64,000 nucleotides of DNA from Bacteroidaceae bacterium (GCA_021768245.1 JAETNO010000002.1:1-64000), one strand, 5' to 3'; positions 34,211 to 43,796 are shown, numbered from the stretch's first letter. Program-made: numbers and translations. The notes: generated by a model from the letters alone, not told the origin.

Positions 34211-35227
34211 TTATGGAATCGTTGGAAGCAGTTGCTTCACTTTCCCGACGATTGTTTCCGGCATGAGACGGCGCATGCAGTCGAAATGGCCTTTGGGACA
34301 CTCTTTTGAGCCTCCGACAGTGCATGGCTGGCATGGGATGTTCATGCAGATGGCATTGGCTTCGTCCTGTTTGTAGGGCATGAAACCGCATGCCGGCGTT
34401 GTGCTCCCCCATACCGATATGACTGGAGTGCCTGTAAGTGCGGCCATATGCTGGTTTGAGGAGTCCATGCTTATCATCACGTCCATTTCACTCATCAGGG
34501 CTATTTCATCGTGGAGAGGATAGAGGCCTGCCACCGAATCGCATCTGTCGAATTGTGAGGCCCAGGCTTTGAGTGCTTCCGCTTCGTCACGACGCCCTCC
34601 GAACAGATACACATTGTAACCCTCATTGGTGAGCTGTGAAATTACTTCGCGCATCTGTTTCGCGGGATAGGTCTTGTTGTAGTAGCGGGCGAATGGGGCG
34701 ATTCCGATTGCCGGATGCTCTACTTTAAATGGGACAGCAGGCCTTGAGTCAGGACTGTACAGGCTCTTGAATGTAAGCTCCACAGGATAGCCGAGACGTT
34801 TGAACACGGTGGCGTAACGGTCGATGAACGACGGTTGTCTCTCTCCGGTTTTGAAAAGTCGGCGCCGTTTGTCGCGGAGTTTGTCGACCATCTCCACCTT
34901 GACTCCGCGAAGTCTGAAATAGCGGTCGATAATCCAGCTACGGAGCACGTTATGGAGGTCGGCAACATAGTCGGGTTTCAGTCCTCCAAGCATCTTCAGG
35001 AGTTTCAGTGTTCCGCTAACACCCTTATAGTCCTTGAAGTCTATGGCTATGACATTGACATTCCCGGGACGGTTGATGAAGAGTTTGGCAAAAAACGGAC
35101 GAGTCACCACATCGATGTGGAGCTCGGGATATTGCCTGGCAAGGGAATAGACAACCGGCAGCGTCATGGCTACATCGCCAAGGGCTGAAAATCGTAGAAC
35201 CATCATTCGTTTGCCGATTGTTTCCAT
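34211..35227 (-). CDS. glycosyltransferase family 9 (heptosyltransferase-like)
   Basis: A 338-aa GT-B enzyme. The N-terminal RMMVLRFSALGDVAMTLPVV is the GT9 signature. The C-terminal donor-binding region is NQHMAALTGTPVISVWGSTT. A Cys-rich insert (CMNIPCQPC, then ECPKGHFDCM) is common in Bacteroidetes members. It probably adds a sugar to the LPS inner core. The 35228-35314 gap before the GT90 gene holds no gene. Confidence 0.9.
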   Translation of the reverse strand: METIGKRMMVLRFSALGDVAMTLPVVYSLARQYPELHIDVVTRPFFAKLFINRPGNVNVIAIDFKDYKGVSGTLKLLKMLGGLKPDYVADLHNVLRSWIIDRYFRLRGVKVEMVDKLRDKRRRLFKTGERQPSFIDRYATVFKRLGYPVELTFKSLYSPDSRPAVPFKVEHPAIGIAPFARYYNKTYPAKQMREVISQLTNEGYNVYLFGGRRDEAEALKAWASQFDRCDSVAGLYPLHDEIALMSEMDVMISMDSSNQHMAALTGTPVISVWGSTTPACGFMPYKQDEANAICMNIPCQPCTVGGSKECPKGHFDCMRRLMPETIVGKVKQLLPTIP

Positions 35228-35314
35228 AGTGATCTATGATTTAATTCCTAAAGATATCCTCTATAGATTCATTATACTCTTCCGATATGGCTGCTGCTTC
35301 CCGGAAAAGGTGAT

Positions 35315-36298
35315 TCAAAGTTGGCTGGTCTGCTCAAAATAGCGTCCGGCGGTCATTCTCGCAATCAGAAGTTCCCTTTTGCGGTTGCGGAACGGCCTCA
35401 CATATTCATGTGCATGCTCGATTATAGCCTGTGCCTCATCCGGATGGGCAATATAGTAGTTGAGTTTTTCTATAAGGTCGGAATAGTCAGCTTTCACCTC
35501 TATATAGTGATAGTCAGGGATGAGGGTTCCTTCCATAAACCATGATTCAATGCGAGGTTTCGGCATTACGGCTATGGAGTTTGACGACATCACCCATTTC
35601 AGGTTGGTAGCCACGTCATGCCCCTCGATACATGCAATGAATTTGAAGTTGAGCATGTCTTCCATTGGTATGTATGGCTTTACAAAGCGGGGGTCGGGTG
35701 CGTCTTTATTTATTTGCCCGACGTCACACATGGGATTGTCGATAAACTTTTCAAGGAAGAGTGTGCGCCACGGCTGCCTTTTCACGACGTTTCGAAACAC
35801 TATCATGTCACGTTTCTCACCGTACTGACGCTTATCGTCGATGAAACGGAAATGCCTCACTTTATTGAGCGGCAGAAGCACCGTGTTGCTGTAGCTGTCC
35901 GTGATAGGACGGGCTTTGGCAAAGGTAGGGGAGTCAAATGTCTCTTCAATATCCCCCATTCGATACTCAAATCGGCATTTCGAAGGGAAGCAGCGCACAC
36001 ACTCGTATAGGTCAAAAAAATAAGTGGTGAATTTGTGCTTTTCTTTCCATGGAAAATGAAACTCTCCGACACTTACCGACTTTTGCCTGTCGACTTTGGA
36101 TTCAGGAGTCAGACGCGCATAGTAATCCACACGGTGCGCAATATAATTGCGTTCTTCATCACTCAGCCTCTTCTCTTCGTGCCGGAAGATGGACTTGAAT
36201 ATCGCGTCCGGCATGAAATATCTTGTAAAGTTGCCTGTGAAGAACGAAATGCGCTGGTAGCCTTTGATTATGGAGCGGAAATCCGTGCGAATCCTCAT
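35315..36298 (-). CDS. glycosyltransferase family 90-like protein
   Basis: A 327-aa protein starting MRIRTDFRSI at 36298; a longer frame to 36454 would run into kdsB. The C-terminal part matches the GT90 (CAP10/LPS-modifying) pattern: FIACIEGHDVATNLKWVMSS, then PRIESWFMEG, then HYIEVKADYSDLIEK. It is probably a xylosyl- or glucosyltransferase acting on LPS; the sugar is unknown. It starts 25 nt after kdsB. Confidence 0.8.
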   Translation of the reverse strand: MRIRTDFRSIIKGYQRISFFTGNFTRYFMPDAIFKSIFRHEEKRLSDEERNYIAHRVDYYARLTPESKVDRQKSVSVGEFHFPWKEKHKFTTYFFDLYECVRCFPSKCRFEYRMGDIEETFDSPTFAKARPITDSYSNTVLLPLNKVRHFRFIDDKRQYGEKRDMIVFRNVVKRQPWRTLFLEKFIDNPMCDVGQINKDAPDPRFVKPYIPMEDMLNFKFIACIEGHDVATNLKWVMSSNSIAVMPKPRIESWFMEGTLIPDYHYIEVKADYSDLIEKLNYYIAHPDEAQAIIEHAHEYVRPFRNRKRELLIARMTAGRYFEQTSQL

Positions 36299-36323
36299 CG
36301 AATCACTTTCTTTTCTTATTCTG

Positions 36324-37055
36324 CTATTGCCCGAGTTTTTTAAGATAAGCTTCAACTCCGTCGATATCCTTGCGGTTGTCGACTGAGAGCGATTTGCAAT
36401 GACAGTTGTAGTAGTAGATTGGCATATGATTTTCAAGGAAGCGGAAGGAGTCATTTTCCTCTATCTTTTCAATCGGGCCGCGCGGGGTGTTATGATAGAA
36501 ATCAAGAGCCTTGCGGGTAAACGCGCCCACGCCTACGAATTTGTGGAACACATAGTCCATGGCTCCTTTAGGGTAGGGAATCGGACTGCGGGAGATGAAC
36601 AGGCAGCGGTCGTCTTTGGCGGTGACGATTTTAAGGTTTGTCGCATCCACGACTTCTACGGGATTGGAGAAGTCGGTCATGAGGTTCGACACGAAGAAGT
36701 CGTCGGGTTTAAGTCCGTCGGGGATGCACTGGATAATCGCTTCGCGTGTAAGCAGAGGCTCGTCGCCGTTGACCATCACGTAGAGGTCGGCTTCAATGCG
36801 GGTCGATACTTCATAGAGCCTTTCGGTTGCAGTGTCGTGGTCTGAACGGGTCATGACCACCTTGGCTCCGAATTTCTCAGCGGCATTTTTGATTTTTTCA
36901 CTATCAGTAGCCACATAGACCTCTTCAAACATCTCAACTTCCTTGCAATGGTCGTAGACCCATTGAATCATGGGCTTGCCGCATATGAGTGCGAGCGGTT
37001 TCTCAAAAAAACGGGTAGATTCGGCTCTTGCCGGAATCACGCAGATTATTTTCAT
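36324..37055 (-). CDS. kdsB: KdsB, 3-deoxy-manno-octulosonate cytidylyltransferase
   Basis: A 243-aa enzyme that makes CMP-Kdo from CTP and Kdo. The N-terminal CTP-binding PARAESTRFFEKPLALICGKP (about 8-27) and the VVMTRSDHDTATERLYEV and VNGDEPLL motifs are diagnostic. It supplies WaaA at the head of the cluster. Confidence 0.95.
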   Translation of the reverse strand: MKIICVIPARAESTRFFEKPLALICGKPMIQWVYDHCKEVEMFEEVYVATDSEKIKNAAEKFGAKVVMTRSDHDTATERLYEVSTRIEADLYVMVNGDEPLLTREAIIQCIPDGLKPDDFFVSNLMTDFSNPVEVVDATNLKIVTAKDDRCLFISRSPIPYPKGAMDYVFHKFVGVGAFTRKALDFYHNTPRGPIEKIEENDSFRFLENHMPIYYYNCHCKSLSVDNRKDIDGVEAYLKKLGQ

Positions 37056-37112
37056 GTTTAATTATGATAGCTGAATTGATAAATATTAAATCTTGAAATT
37101 ATGACGGTTGCG

Positions 37113-37985
37113 TTATTGATAGCGCCAGCGTCGGTGTGACCATAGCCATAAACCCGGACGGCGTCTGATTGTCTGCTCAAGCATTTCCATGTAAAGGCGC
37201 GTATATGGTGAATCGACCGTCATATCTGTAGGCGTCATTTCCTTTATTGTAAATCTGTAATGACCCCGCTTCAATTTCTCTACATCAAGATAGAGGATTG
37301 CGGCTCCCACCTTTTTCCCTATTTCCTCGCCTCCTGGATTGAATGGCGTCGTCTGGTTGAGGAAGGTCATGCGATGGTGGGAGATGCTCACATTCGAGCG
37401 GTTGTCGGCTATGAATCCGGTGATGGTTTTCTTCCCTTCGTTCCGCCATTTAAGCAGTGTGCGGACTGCTTTGTGCTGCTCGACCGAGACGGGGTTGAAA
37501 CGGGAGCGGACTTTCAGCATCAGACGGTCGAAGGCTTTGTTGCGAAGCGGTTTGTATATCTGCGCGCAAAAATCCGGCCCGTTGAAATGGCGTACTATGG
37601 CCGGCACCCATTCCCAGTTTGCATAATGACCGAGATAGAGGATTATGGAGCGTCCTTCCGCGCAATGCCTGTCAACGATATCTCCGCCTATGACTTCGAT
37701 ACGTTTGTCGACCTGACGGTCGCTCATGTGGAGTAGCTTGACCGTTTCCACGATATTGTCGCAAAACTGGTGGTAGAAGTCCTTTTTAATTTCGCGCAAC
37801 TCCTCTTCGGATTTTTCAGGAAAGGAATTGCGGAGATTCATGCGTATGACCTTACGGCGATATTTCAATCCCTTTGACATCACCAGATAGAGTACGTCAC
37901 TGATGGCATACAGCGCGGGGAAGGGCAACAGGGCGAGAGCCCCGAAAATCGTGCGGTATAATCCGTAAGTCAGTTTTTCGCGCAT
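37113..37985 (-). CDS. lipid A biosynthesis acyltransferase (LpxL/HtrB-like)
   Basis: A 290-aa inner-membrane-associated acyltransferase of the LpxL family. It has an N-terminal hydrophobic segment, and the catalytic His motif is present as LYLGHYANWEW (HxxxxE, about residue 119). It would add a secondary acyl chain to Kdo2-lipid A. The start lies within the end of waaA (16-nt overlap), indicating translational coupling. Confidence 0.9.
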   Translation of the reverse strand: MREKLTYGLYRTIFGALALLPFPALYAISDVLYLVMSKGLKYRRKVIRMNLRNSFPEKSEEELREIKKDFYHQFCDNIVETVKLLHMSDRQVDKRIEVIGGDIVDRHCAEGRSIILYLGHYANWEWVPAIVRHFNGPDFCAQIYKPLRNKAFDRLMLKVRSRFNPVSVEQHKAVRTLLKWRNEGKKTITGFIADNRSNVSISHHRMTFLNQTTPFNPGGEEIGKKVGAAILYLDVEKLKRGHYRFTIKEMTPTDMTVDSPYTRLYMEMLEQTIRRRPGLWLWSHRRWRYQ

Positions 37986-39247
37986 ATCTCTTCCGATATT
38001 TTATTGACTACACGTTGGGTCGCACCTGCGTTTTTAGCTACATATATGGCCGCTTTTCCGGCTATTTCGCGGAGTTTGCGTGGATTGTCCTTTAAATCAC
38101 AGAACCATTTGTCGAGCGCGTCGAAGTTTGGCGTGACGGCCCCGATGCCGAGTTTTATCATCTGTGATGTGACCACCTTGCGTGTGATATTCGGGCCGAA
38201 GGCCACAGGCAGACCGTAGACGGCAGGTTCGATTACACTGTGGAGCAGTTTGGTGAAACCACCGCCTACATAAGCCCATGTCCCGTAGCGGTAGATATAG
38301 GCCAATGCCCCGACGAAGTCAATGACAAGAACCTGGGTGTTTGAGAAACTTGTCTTGTCTGTGCATTGGGAATAGAATTTAAGTTTTCCCCGGATGGCGT
38401 CGGAAATCTGCGACAGCGTCGATGTGCGTGTCTCGTGCGGAACGATTATAAAACGTGTGTCACGATGTTTGTTGGCGAGGGCCGCAATCATCTTCAGGTC
38501 TTCGTCATTGTGGATGCTCCCTGCGATGAAAACTTTGTGGCCTTTCGAGAACTTTTCTATTATCTTGTCTTCCCACGGCGTGGAGGCGACTATGGTCACA
38601 TTGTCAAAGAGCGGGTCGCCGTTGACGGTCACATTGTCGATGCCTATTGACGACAGCCGTTGCTGAGATTCGTCGTTAAGCACGAAAATCTCCTTGAAAT
38701 AGCTGATGCTCTTGCGGTAAAGTTTTCCATACCATTTGAAGAACGGTCCGTTTTCACGGATGACAGCCGATACGAGATAGGCTGGAATCCCCCGGCTGTG
38801 AAGTTCGTGCAGGAAGGTGTGCCAGTATTCCGACACCATGAACACCGCACAGTCGGGACGTATGGCATCAAGGAATTGCTTCGCGTTTTCCGAAGTGTCA
38901 AAGGGTAGATAAAGCACCTTGTCGATATCTTCATGCCCTCTCGTCGTCAAGGCCTCATAGCCGGATGGAGAAAAGAACGTCACCACTATATTGCAGTCGC
39001 AACTTTTCCTTAATTGCCTGATAATCGGGCGTGCGATGCCGAATTCACCTAACGAAGCGGCATGAATCCATACGGTGGGACGATTCCGGTCAAGGCTTCC
39101 TTCCACATCCTCTACCGATGATTTGCTTTTCAGCTGCCCTTTGGCGAAACGTATGAATTTTGACGGCGAATCAGCCCGCGAGGCTTTTGCGATGGCAACA
39201 AGCGCTCGCCGGCCAAGTCTCATTCCAAAATCATATATCTGAAGCAT
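37970..39247 (-). CDS. waaA: WaaA (KdtA), Kdo transferase
   Basis: A 425-aa GT-B enzyme that attaches Kdo to lipid IVA. The start MLQIYDFGMR at 39247 is preferred over 39280 because the promoter box overlaps the latter. Visible: the N-terminal anchor, IWIHAASLGEFG-like WIHAASLGEFGIARPIIRQL, and the C-terminal YVGGGFTKLLHSVIEPAVYG motif. It is the first gene of the LPS cluster. Confidence 0.94.
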   Translation of the reverse strand: MLQIYDFGMRLGRRALVAIAKASRADSPSKFIRFAKGQLKSKSSVEDVEGSLDRNRPTVWIHAASLGEFGIARPIIRQLRKSCDCNIVVTFFSPSGYEALTTRGHEDIDKVLYLPFDTSENAKQFLDAIRPDCAVFMVSEYWHTFLHELHSRGIPAYLVSAVIRENGPFFKWYGKLYRKSISYFKEIFVLNDESQQRLSSIGIDNVTVNGDPLFDNVTIVASTPWEDKIIEKFSKGHKVFIAGSIHNDEDLKMIAALANKHRDTRFIIVPHETRTSTLSQISDAIRGKLKFYSQCTDKTSFSNTQVLVIDFVGALAYIYRYGTWAYVGGGFTKLLHSVIEPAVYGLPVAFGPNITRKVVTSQMIKLGIGAVTPNFDALDKWFCDLKDNPRKLREIAGKAAIYVAKNAGATQRVVNKISEEICAKN

Positions 39248-39279
39248 AGGAGTGGGCTCGGTAGGGTAAATTAAGCCCA

Positions 39280-39287
39280 CAAAATTA
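39280..39287 (-). promoter_or_regulatory. -7 box of the LPS cluster (waaA)
   Basis: The minus strand reads TAATTTTG, 32 nt before ATG 39247. A divergent TAATTTTG for the rightward gene sits at 39323-39330. Confidence 0.65.
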
Positions 39288-39322
39288 CTACAAATGTTTG
39301 AATTAATTCAACATTTTTGTGC

Positions 39323-39330
39323 TAATTTTG
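39323..39330 (+). promoter_or_regulatory. -7 box of the B3/B4-domain gene
   Basis: TAATTTTG with TTTG at 39297-39300, 22 bp upstream, and 27 nt before ATG 39358. It drives the rightward genes opposite waaA. Confidence 0.65.
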
Positions 39331-39357
39331 CAAATGGAAGATTCCTCTTACTGATTT

Positions 39358-40023
39358 ATGAAAATAGAATTTGAAGATATAATACGCATGGCCGCGCCTG
39401 ATTTGAAGGTTGTGGCTATAGAAGCCCGGGTCAAAAATTCCGACACCTCGCCTGAATTGTGGAGCCTTATAGAGCGGACTGCACATGATATCAGGGAAGT
39501 GGCCGAACTTTCCGATATCAACAAGCGTCCTGCGATAAAGGCTACGAGGGAGGCATATAAGAGATTGGGCAAAGAGCCTAACCGCTATCGTCCTTCGGCA
39601 GAGGCTTTGTGTCGCCGTGCAGTGAAAGGGATGGAACTTTATCGAATCAACACTCTTGTCGATTTGATTAACCTTATTTCCATGCAATCGGGATATTCCA
39701 TCGGAGGTTTCGACATCGACAAAATAGATGGCGAAGTGTTGAGGCTTGGCGCCGGCAAGGAAAACGAACCTTTTGAAGGAATCGGCAGGGGAGAGCTCAA
39801 TATCGAGCATTTGCCGGTCTATCGTGACTCTATAGGAGGAATCGGTACGCCTACAAGTGATAACGAACGGACTAAGCTTGACATATCCACGACCCGTCTT
39901 CTCATGTGTATAAATATATATGGAGAGGAGATGCCTGTCGACGATACGGTTGGGCTTACGGTCTCGTTGCTTGAGAAGTTCGCTGACGCTTCCGACATAA
40001 AAGTTAATTATTTTAATCCATAG
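39358..40023 (+). CDS. B3/B4 (tRNA-synthetase-like) domain protein
   Basis: A 221-aa protein resembling the B3/B4 editing-type domain of phenylalanyl-tRNA synthetase beta chains. Typical motifs: RPAIKATREAYKRLGKEPNR, then LVDLINLISMQSGYSIGGFD. Freestanding members are of uncertain role; amino-acyl editing is suggested by homology only. It is followed 48 nt later by tsaC. Confidence 0.82.
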   Translation: MKIEFEDIIRMAAPDLKVVAIEARVKNSDTSPELWSLIERTAHDIREVAELSDINKRPAIKATREAYKRLGKEPNRYRPSAEALCRRAVKGMELYRINTLVDLINLISMQSGYSIGGFDIDKIDGEVLRLGAGKENEPFEGIGRGELNIEHLPVYRDSIGGIGTPTSDNERTKLDISTTRLLMCINIYGEEMPVDDTVGLTVSLLEKFADASDIKVNYFNP

Positions 40024-40071
40024 CCTTCTTTAATCCATAGCCTTCGCTGAATTTTTTTTTAAGAGTTGCTT

Positions 40072-40683
40072 ATGAAAACACTTAGGATGTATCCGACGAG
40101 TATCAACGACCGTTTCCTCGATGAGGTGGTCGAATGTCTGACTTCGGGTGGGATTATAATTTATCCTACAGATACTCTGTATGCCTTGGGCTGTGACGCC
40201 CTAAACAACGGCGCGATTGAACGCCTGTGCAAATTGCGTGGTGTGAACCCTCAGAAGCAGACTCTCTCGGTCATTTGTGCGGATATCTCTATGGCGAGTG
40301 AATATGCGAGGATTGATAATGAGGCTTTCCGTGTGCTGCGCCGTAACCTTCCGGGGCCGTTCACTTTCATATTGCCTGCATCCACCTCACTCCCAAAAGT
40401 TTTTAAAGGGCGCAAGGAGGTTGGAATACGTGTGCCGGGCAATGAGATAGCGACAGCCATAGCCGAAAGACTGGGACATCCTATATTGTCCGCTTCGGTC
40501 AAGATTGATGATGAAGTTCATGAATTCAACCCTCAGGAGCTTATCGAGGCGTTTGAAGGGAAAGCCCAGTTGCTTATAGACGATGGTTCGGAGGCTTCCA
40601 TGCCACAGGCGTCGACGGTTGTTGACCTTACAGACAGTCATTCCCCCGAAATCATCCGCGAGGGCAAAGGAGAGTTGCTTTAG
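40072..40683 (+). CDS. tsaC: TsaC/YrdC, threonylcarbamoyl-AMP synthase
   Basis: A 203-aa protein starting MKTLRM at 40072. The YrdC fold is marked by GGIIIYPTDTLYALGCDA (about 27-44), then RRNLPGPFTFILPAS and GIRVPGNEI. It makes threonylcarbamoyl-AMP for the t6A37 modification of ANN-reading tRNAs. Its leader has TTTAAGAGTTG, a motif repeated ahead of the next gene (TTTAAGAGTTA). Confidence 0.93.
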   Translation: MKTLRMYPTSINDRFLDEVVECLTSGGIIIYPTDTLYALGCDALNNGAIERLCKLRGVNPQKQTLSVICADISMASEYARIDNEAFRVLRRNLPGPFTFILPASTSLPKVFKGRKEVGIRVPGNEIATAIAERLGHPILSASVKIDDEVHEFNPQELIEAFEGKAQLLIDDGSEASMPQASTVVDLTDSHSPEIIREGKGELL

Positions 40684-40767
40684 ATGAATTAGCCCTTAGC
40701 TTGCCTGAAATTTCATTATAAACTAATTTTTAAGAGTTACATACCCTTAAATTTATAAAGAACCCGA

Positions 40768-41751
40768 ATGGAGATACTTCAATATGAACCGTCGATGAAG
40801 GCTCGGTGGGATGCTTTCGTGGATAAGTCAAAGAATGGGACATTTTTGCTTAAAAGGGATTATATGGAGTATCATTCAGACCGTTTTAAGGACCATTCTT
40901 TTGTTTTTGTCGACAATGATGGCAAATTTACGGCTCTTCTTCCTGCCAATATCGAAGGCGATGTCCTCTACAGTCACAAGGGCCTTACTTACGGGGGCCT
41001 CATAATGAGCGACAGGACGTCGGGAGGAGAGCCTCTTGAAATGTTCGCTTTGCTCAAGGAACGGCTGTCTGAACTTGGAATCAGGAAACTGGTCTATAAG
41101 GCGATTCCCCACATATATCATCGTCAGCCAGCGGAAGAGGATTTGTATGCTCTTTTCCGTTTTGGCGCGACTCTCTCTGTCAGAAATCTTTCGACAGCGA
41201 TAGAGATGCGGGAGCCTATGCGTTCATCACGCCTCGGGAAGAGGGCATTGAAACGTCAGCGCCAGAATGATATCGTGGTTGAGGAGGTGGACAGCGTCAG
41301 CTCTTTCTGGGATATAATTGTGGAAGACCGCAGGGTACGTCATAATGTGAGGCCCGTACATACTGCCGATGAGCTGAACTGTCTTAAAAGCAAATTCCCT
41401 GAAAACATACGGATTTATATTGCCACAGTCCCTGCCTCGCAGGACGGGAGTGGTGCGGTTGACGCGGGTATTGCCTCCGCCAGGAAGATAGTGGGTGGTG
41501 CTGTCATATATCTCGACAAAGGTGTGATACATCTGCAGTATGCTGCATGCACCCCTCAGGGGAAGGACTTGTATGCTACGGATGTGATATACCATGAACT
41601 GATATTCAATATTTTCCCGCAGTCCTGTTATTTTGATTTCGGCATCTCAAATGAGGATGCAGGTCGCTACCTGAATCAGGGAATGGTGGCACATAAGGAG
41701 GAATTCGGAGGGCGTTCCGTGGTCTATGATATATATGAGATGGACATATAA
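40768..41751 (+). CDS. FemAB-like GNAT acyltransferase
   Basis: A 327-aa protein with a GNAT/FemAB double fold. The N-terminus has MKARWDAFVDKSKNGTFLLK; the C-terminal half has GGAVIYLDKGVIHLQYAACT then DATDVIYHELI-like YATDVIYHELIFNIFPQSCY, typical of BioF2/FemAB-type members. It may aminoacylate or acylate a cell-wall or surface substrate, which is not determinable here. A strong hairpin follows. Confidence 0.75.
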   Translation: MEILQYEPSMKARWDAFVDKSKNGTFLLKRDYMEYHSDRFKDHSFVFVDNDGKFTALLPANIEGDVLYSHKGLTYGGLIMSDRTSGGEPLEMFALLKERLSELGIRKLVYKAIPHIYHRQPAEEDLYALFRFGATLSVRNLSTAIEMREPMRSSRLGKRALKRQRQNDIVVEEVDSVSSFWDIIVEDRRVRHNVRPVHTADELNCLKSKFPENIRIYIATVPASQDGSGAVDAGIASARKIVGGAVIYLDKGVIHLQYAACTPQGKDLYATDVIYHELIFNIFPQSCYFDFGISNEDAGRYLNQGMVAHKEEFGGRSVVYDIYEMDI

Positions 41752-41759
41752 AGATAGGA

Positions 41760-41809
41760 TATATAAAATAGAAGGCATGCATGAAAATGCATGCCTTCTA
41801 TTTTATATA
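41760..41809. terminator. bidirectional terminator, 23-bp perfect stem, GAAA loop
   Basis: Arms 41760-41782 and 41787-41809 pair without mismatch around a GAAA tetraloop. The flanks are A/T-rich on both sides. It sits between convergent genes (ends 41751 and 41820) and can terminate both. Confidence 0.85.
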
Positions 41810-41819
41810 AGTATAATTA

Positions 41820-42377
41820 TTATTGTTCGTCAAAATTCATTTCGTCGAATCCTGCTGCATCAAATTCATCTTCATTGAATTCGGTAGAGCCATAGAACTC
41901 ATCGTCAAGGTCAGTCGAGGCTGCTGTCTGTGCTGCCTTTGCATCAATTTTTGCGTCGAAGTCGTCAAGGTCGACGAATTGAGCCGGCGCGTCGCCCATG
42001 GAAATTGTGCATAGCGGATCTTTAAGGCTTTTACCGGGAATTGATTTTTTCATCTCAATGAAAAACGAACGGTCAGTCATGTAGTCGAAAACCCACACGA
42101 GACGCTGCCCGTCATCTTCAATAAAATCACTCAGGGGAGTGTCTTCCATAAGATAAACATCCTCCGATGAATCGGAGCCCATGTCCTCGAGACAGATTTC
42201 CTGGTCCCGTTCCCATCCTTCGTCACAAAGGAAAAATGAACTGAACTGATTCTTGTCATAACCCACAGAATCACAGATGGCGTTACGGAGGTCGAGGAAT
42301 GTTGCGTCAGCGTCAATCTGGATTTCGCGTTTGAAGTTGTCAACTTCGTCAGATACTATACGAAAATTGAAAATCAT
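41820..42377 (-). CDS. plasmid pRiA4b ORF-3-like protein
   Basis: A 185-aa acidic protein starting MIFNFRIVSDEV at 42377. An upstream start at 42518 would read through the terminator hairpin. The N-terminus FRIVSDEVDNFKREIQIDAD followed by TFLDLRNAICDSVGYD matches the pRiA4b ORF-3 (IS1096 TnpR-like) family, which is common in Bacteroidetes chromosomes. The C-terminal tail is very acidic. Function unknown. Confidence 0.8.
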   Translation of the reverse strand: MIFNFRIVSDEVDNFKREIQIDADATFLDLRNAICDSVGYDKNQFSSFFLCDEGWERDQEICLEDMGSDSSEDVYLMEDTPLSDFIEDDGQRLVWVFDYMTDRSFFIEMKKSIPGKSLKDPLCTISMGDAPAQFVDLDDFDAKIDAKAAQTAASTDLDDEFYGSTEFNEDEFDAAGFDEMNFDEQ

Positions 42378-42497
42378 ATTGTGTAAGATAGCTTTTTGTA
42401 ATATTGGATGAGATGATGGATCTCCACTGCGAAAGTAGTAACTTTTTTTTAAATGCAAAATAGTTTGATGGAAAAAAGAGTCATGATTAAAAAAGAA

Positions 42498-42533
42498 ATT
42501 AGAGCGTGTGACATTCAAGCCACACGCTCTAAT
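42498..42533 (-). terminator. intrinsic terminator of the carboxynorspermidine dehydrogenase-like gene
   Basis: Thirteen-bp arms built on ATTAGAGCGTGTG and its complement around a 10-nt loop. On the minus strand the stem is followed by TTTCTTTTTT. It lies 30 nt after the stop at 42564. Confidence 0.85.
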
Positions 42534-42563
42534 GATATAAATTAAGAACGGAAGGGAAGTCTT

Positions 42564-43760
42564 CTATACTTCAAGGTCAATGTTGAACCGTTCGTTCCAG
42601 GGAAGACCGTTCTTTGCAAGTTCGTCGAGGAAGGGGTCCGGGTCAAATTCTTCGACATTGTTCACTCCCGGTTTTACCCATTTGCCTGTAATGAACATCA
42701 TGGCTCCCACCATTGCAGGTACGCCGGTGGTGTAGCTTACAGCCTGCATGCCTGTTTCGCGGTAGGCGGCTTCATGAGAGCAGTTGTTCCATATATAATA
42801 TGTGAGGTGTTTTCCCTCCTTATCAAGGCCCTCTATGCGGCAGCCGATAGAAGTCTCGCCATGATAGTTCTCTCCGAGATCCTGCGGATTGGGAAGCACG
42901 GCTTTCAGGAACTGAAGGGGGACAATCTTCTGTCCGTTGAAATCAACTTCGTCGATACGTGCCATGCCGATATTCTGAATCACGCGGAGGTGTGTCAGAT
43001 ATTCCTGTCCGAAAGTCATCCAGAAGCGCGCACGCTTTATTGACGGATAGTTCTTGACGAGCGATTCAAGTTCCTCGTGGTAGAGGAGGTAGCTCTCACG
43101 TTCACCGATATTCGGATAGGTAAGGGTCTTATGGATTTCAAGCGGGCCCGTGGTCACCCATTTGCCGTCCTCATAGTAGCGGCCGTTCTGGGTGATTTCT
43201 CGGATATTGATTTCAGGATTGAAATTTGTGGCGAAAGCTTTGCCATGGTCGCCTCCGTTGCAGTCGACTATATCGAGATACTCCATGTCGGAGAAGTAGT
43301 GTTTGGCGGCGTAAGCCGTGAACACTCCTGACACTCCCGGGTCGAATCCGCAGCCGAGGATAGCTGTGAGGCCTGCGTCCTCGAAGCGTTTCTTGTAGGC
43401 CCATTGCCATGAATATTCAAAGTGGGCCACATCCTTAGGCTCATAGTTTGCGGTGTCAAGATAGTTGACGCCACAAATCAGGCATGCGTCCATGATGGTC
43501 AAGTCCTGATAGGGGAGAGCCACATTGATTACGAGCTCAGGTTTGTGGCGGTTGAAAAGCTCCACAAGTTGAGGCACGCTGTCAGCGTCGACAACATCCG
43601 ACGAGATATTAGGTTTCCCGATAGCATCGACAATTGCATCGCATTTAGAGCGTGTGCGCGAAGCGATAACTATTTCAGTGAAAACTTCAGGGTGCTGGGC
43701 GCACTTGTGGGCCACTACGGTGCCCACACCGCCGGCTCCAATGATAACAACTTTTGCCAT
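42564..43760 (-). CDS. saccharopine dehydrogenase family (carboxynorspermidine synthase-like)
   Basis: A 398-aa NAD(P)-dependent enzyme with an N-terminal Rossmann motif VVIIGAGGVGTVVAHK (about 3-18). DTANYEPKDVAHFEYSWQW and GLTAILGCGFDPGVSGV match the bacterial carboxynorspermidine dehydrogenase class, which makes a sym-norspermidine/spermidine precursor from aspartate semialdehyde. Lysine metabolism is the alternative. The gene is single, with a terminator. Confidence 0.86.
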   Translation of the reverse strand: MAKVVIIGAGGVGTVVAHKCAQHPEVFTEIVIASRTRSKCDAIVDAIGKPNISSDVVDADSVPQLVELFNRHKPELVINVALPYQDLTIMDACLICGVNYLDTANYEPKDVAHFEYSWQWAYKKRFEDAGLTAILGCGFDPGVSGVFTAYAAKHYFSDMEYLDIVDCNGGDHGKAFATNFNPEINIREITQNGRYYEDGKWVTTGPLEIHKTLTYPNIGERESYLLYHEELESLVKNYPSIKRARFWMTFGQEYLTHLRVIQNIGMARIDEVDFNGQKIVPLQFLKAVLPNPQDLGENYHGETSIGCRIEGLDKEGKHLTYYIWNNCSHEAAYRETGMQAVSYTTGVPAMVGAMMFITGKWVKPGVNNVEEFDPDPFLDELAKNGLPWNERFNIDLEV

Positions 43761-43796
43761 TTGTTTTATTGTAATTTAATTGTTGTCTTTTCTTGT

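Noticed and set aside
42378..42518. upstream extension of the pRiA4b-like gene
   Set aside because: It would read through the terminator of the neighbouring gene; homology begins at MIFNFRIVSDEV (42377).
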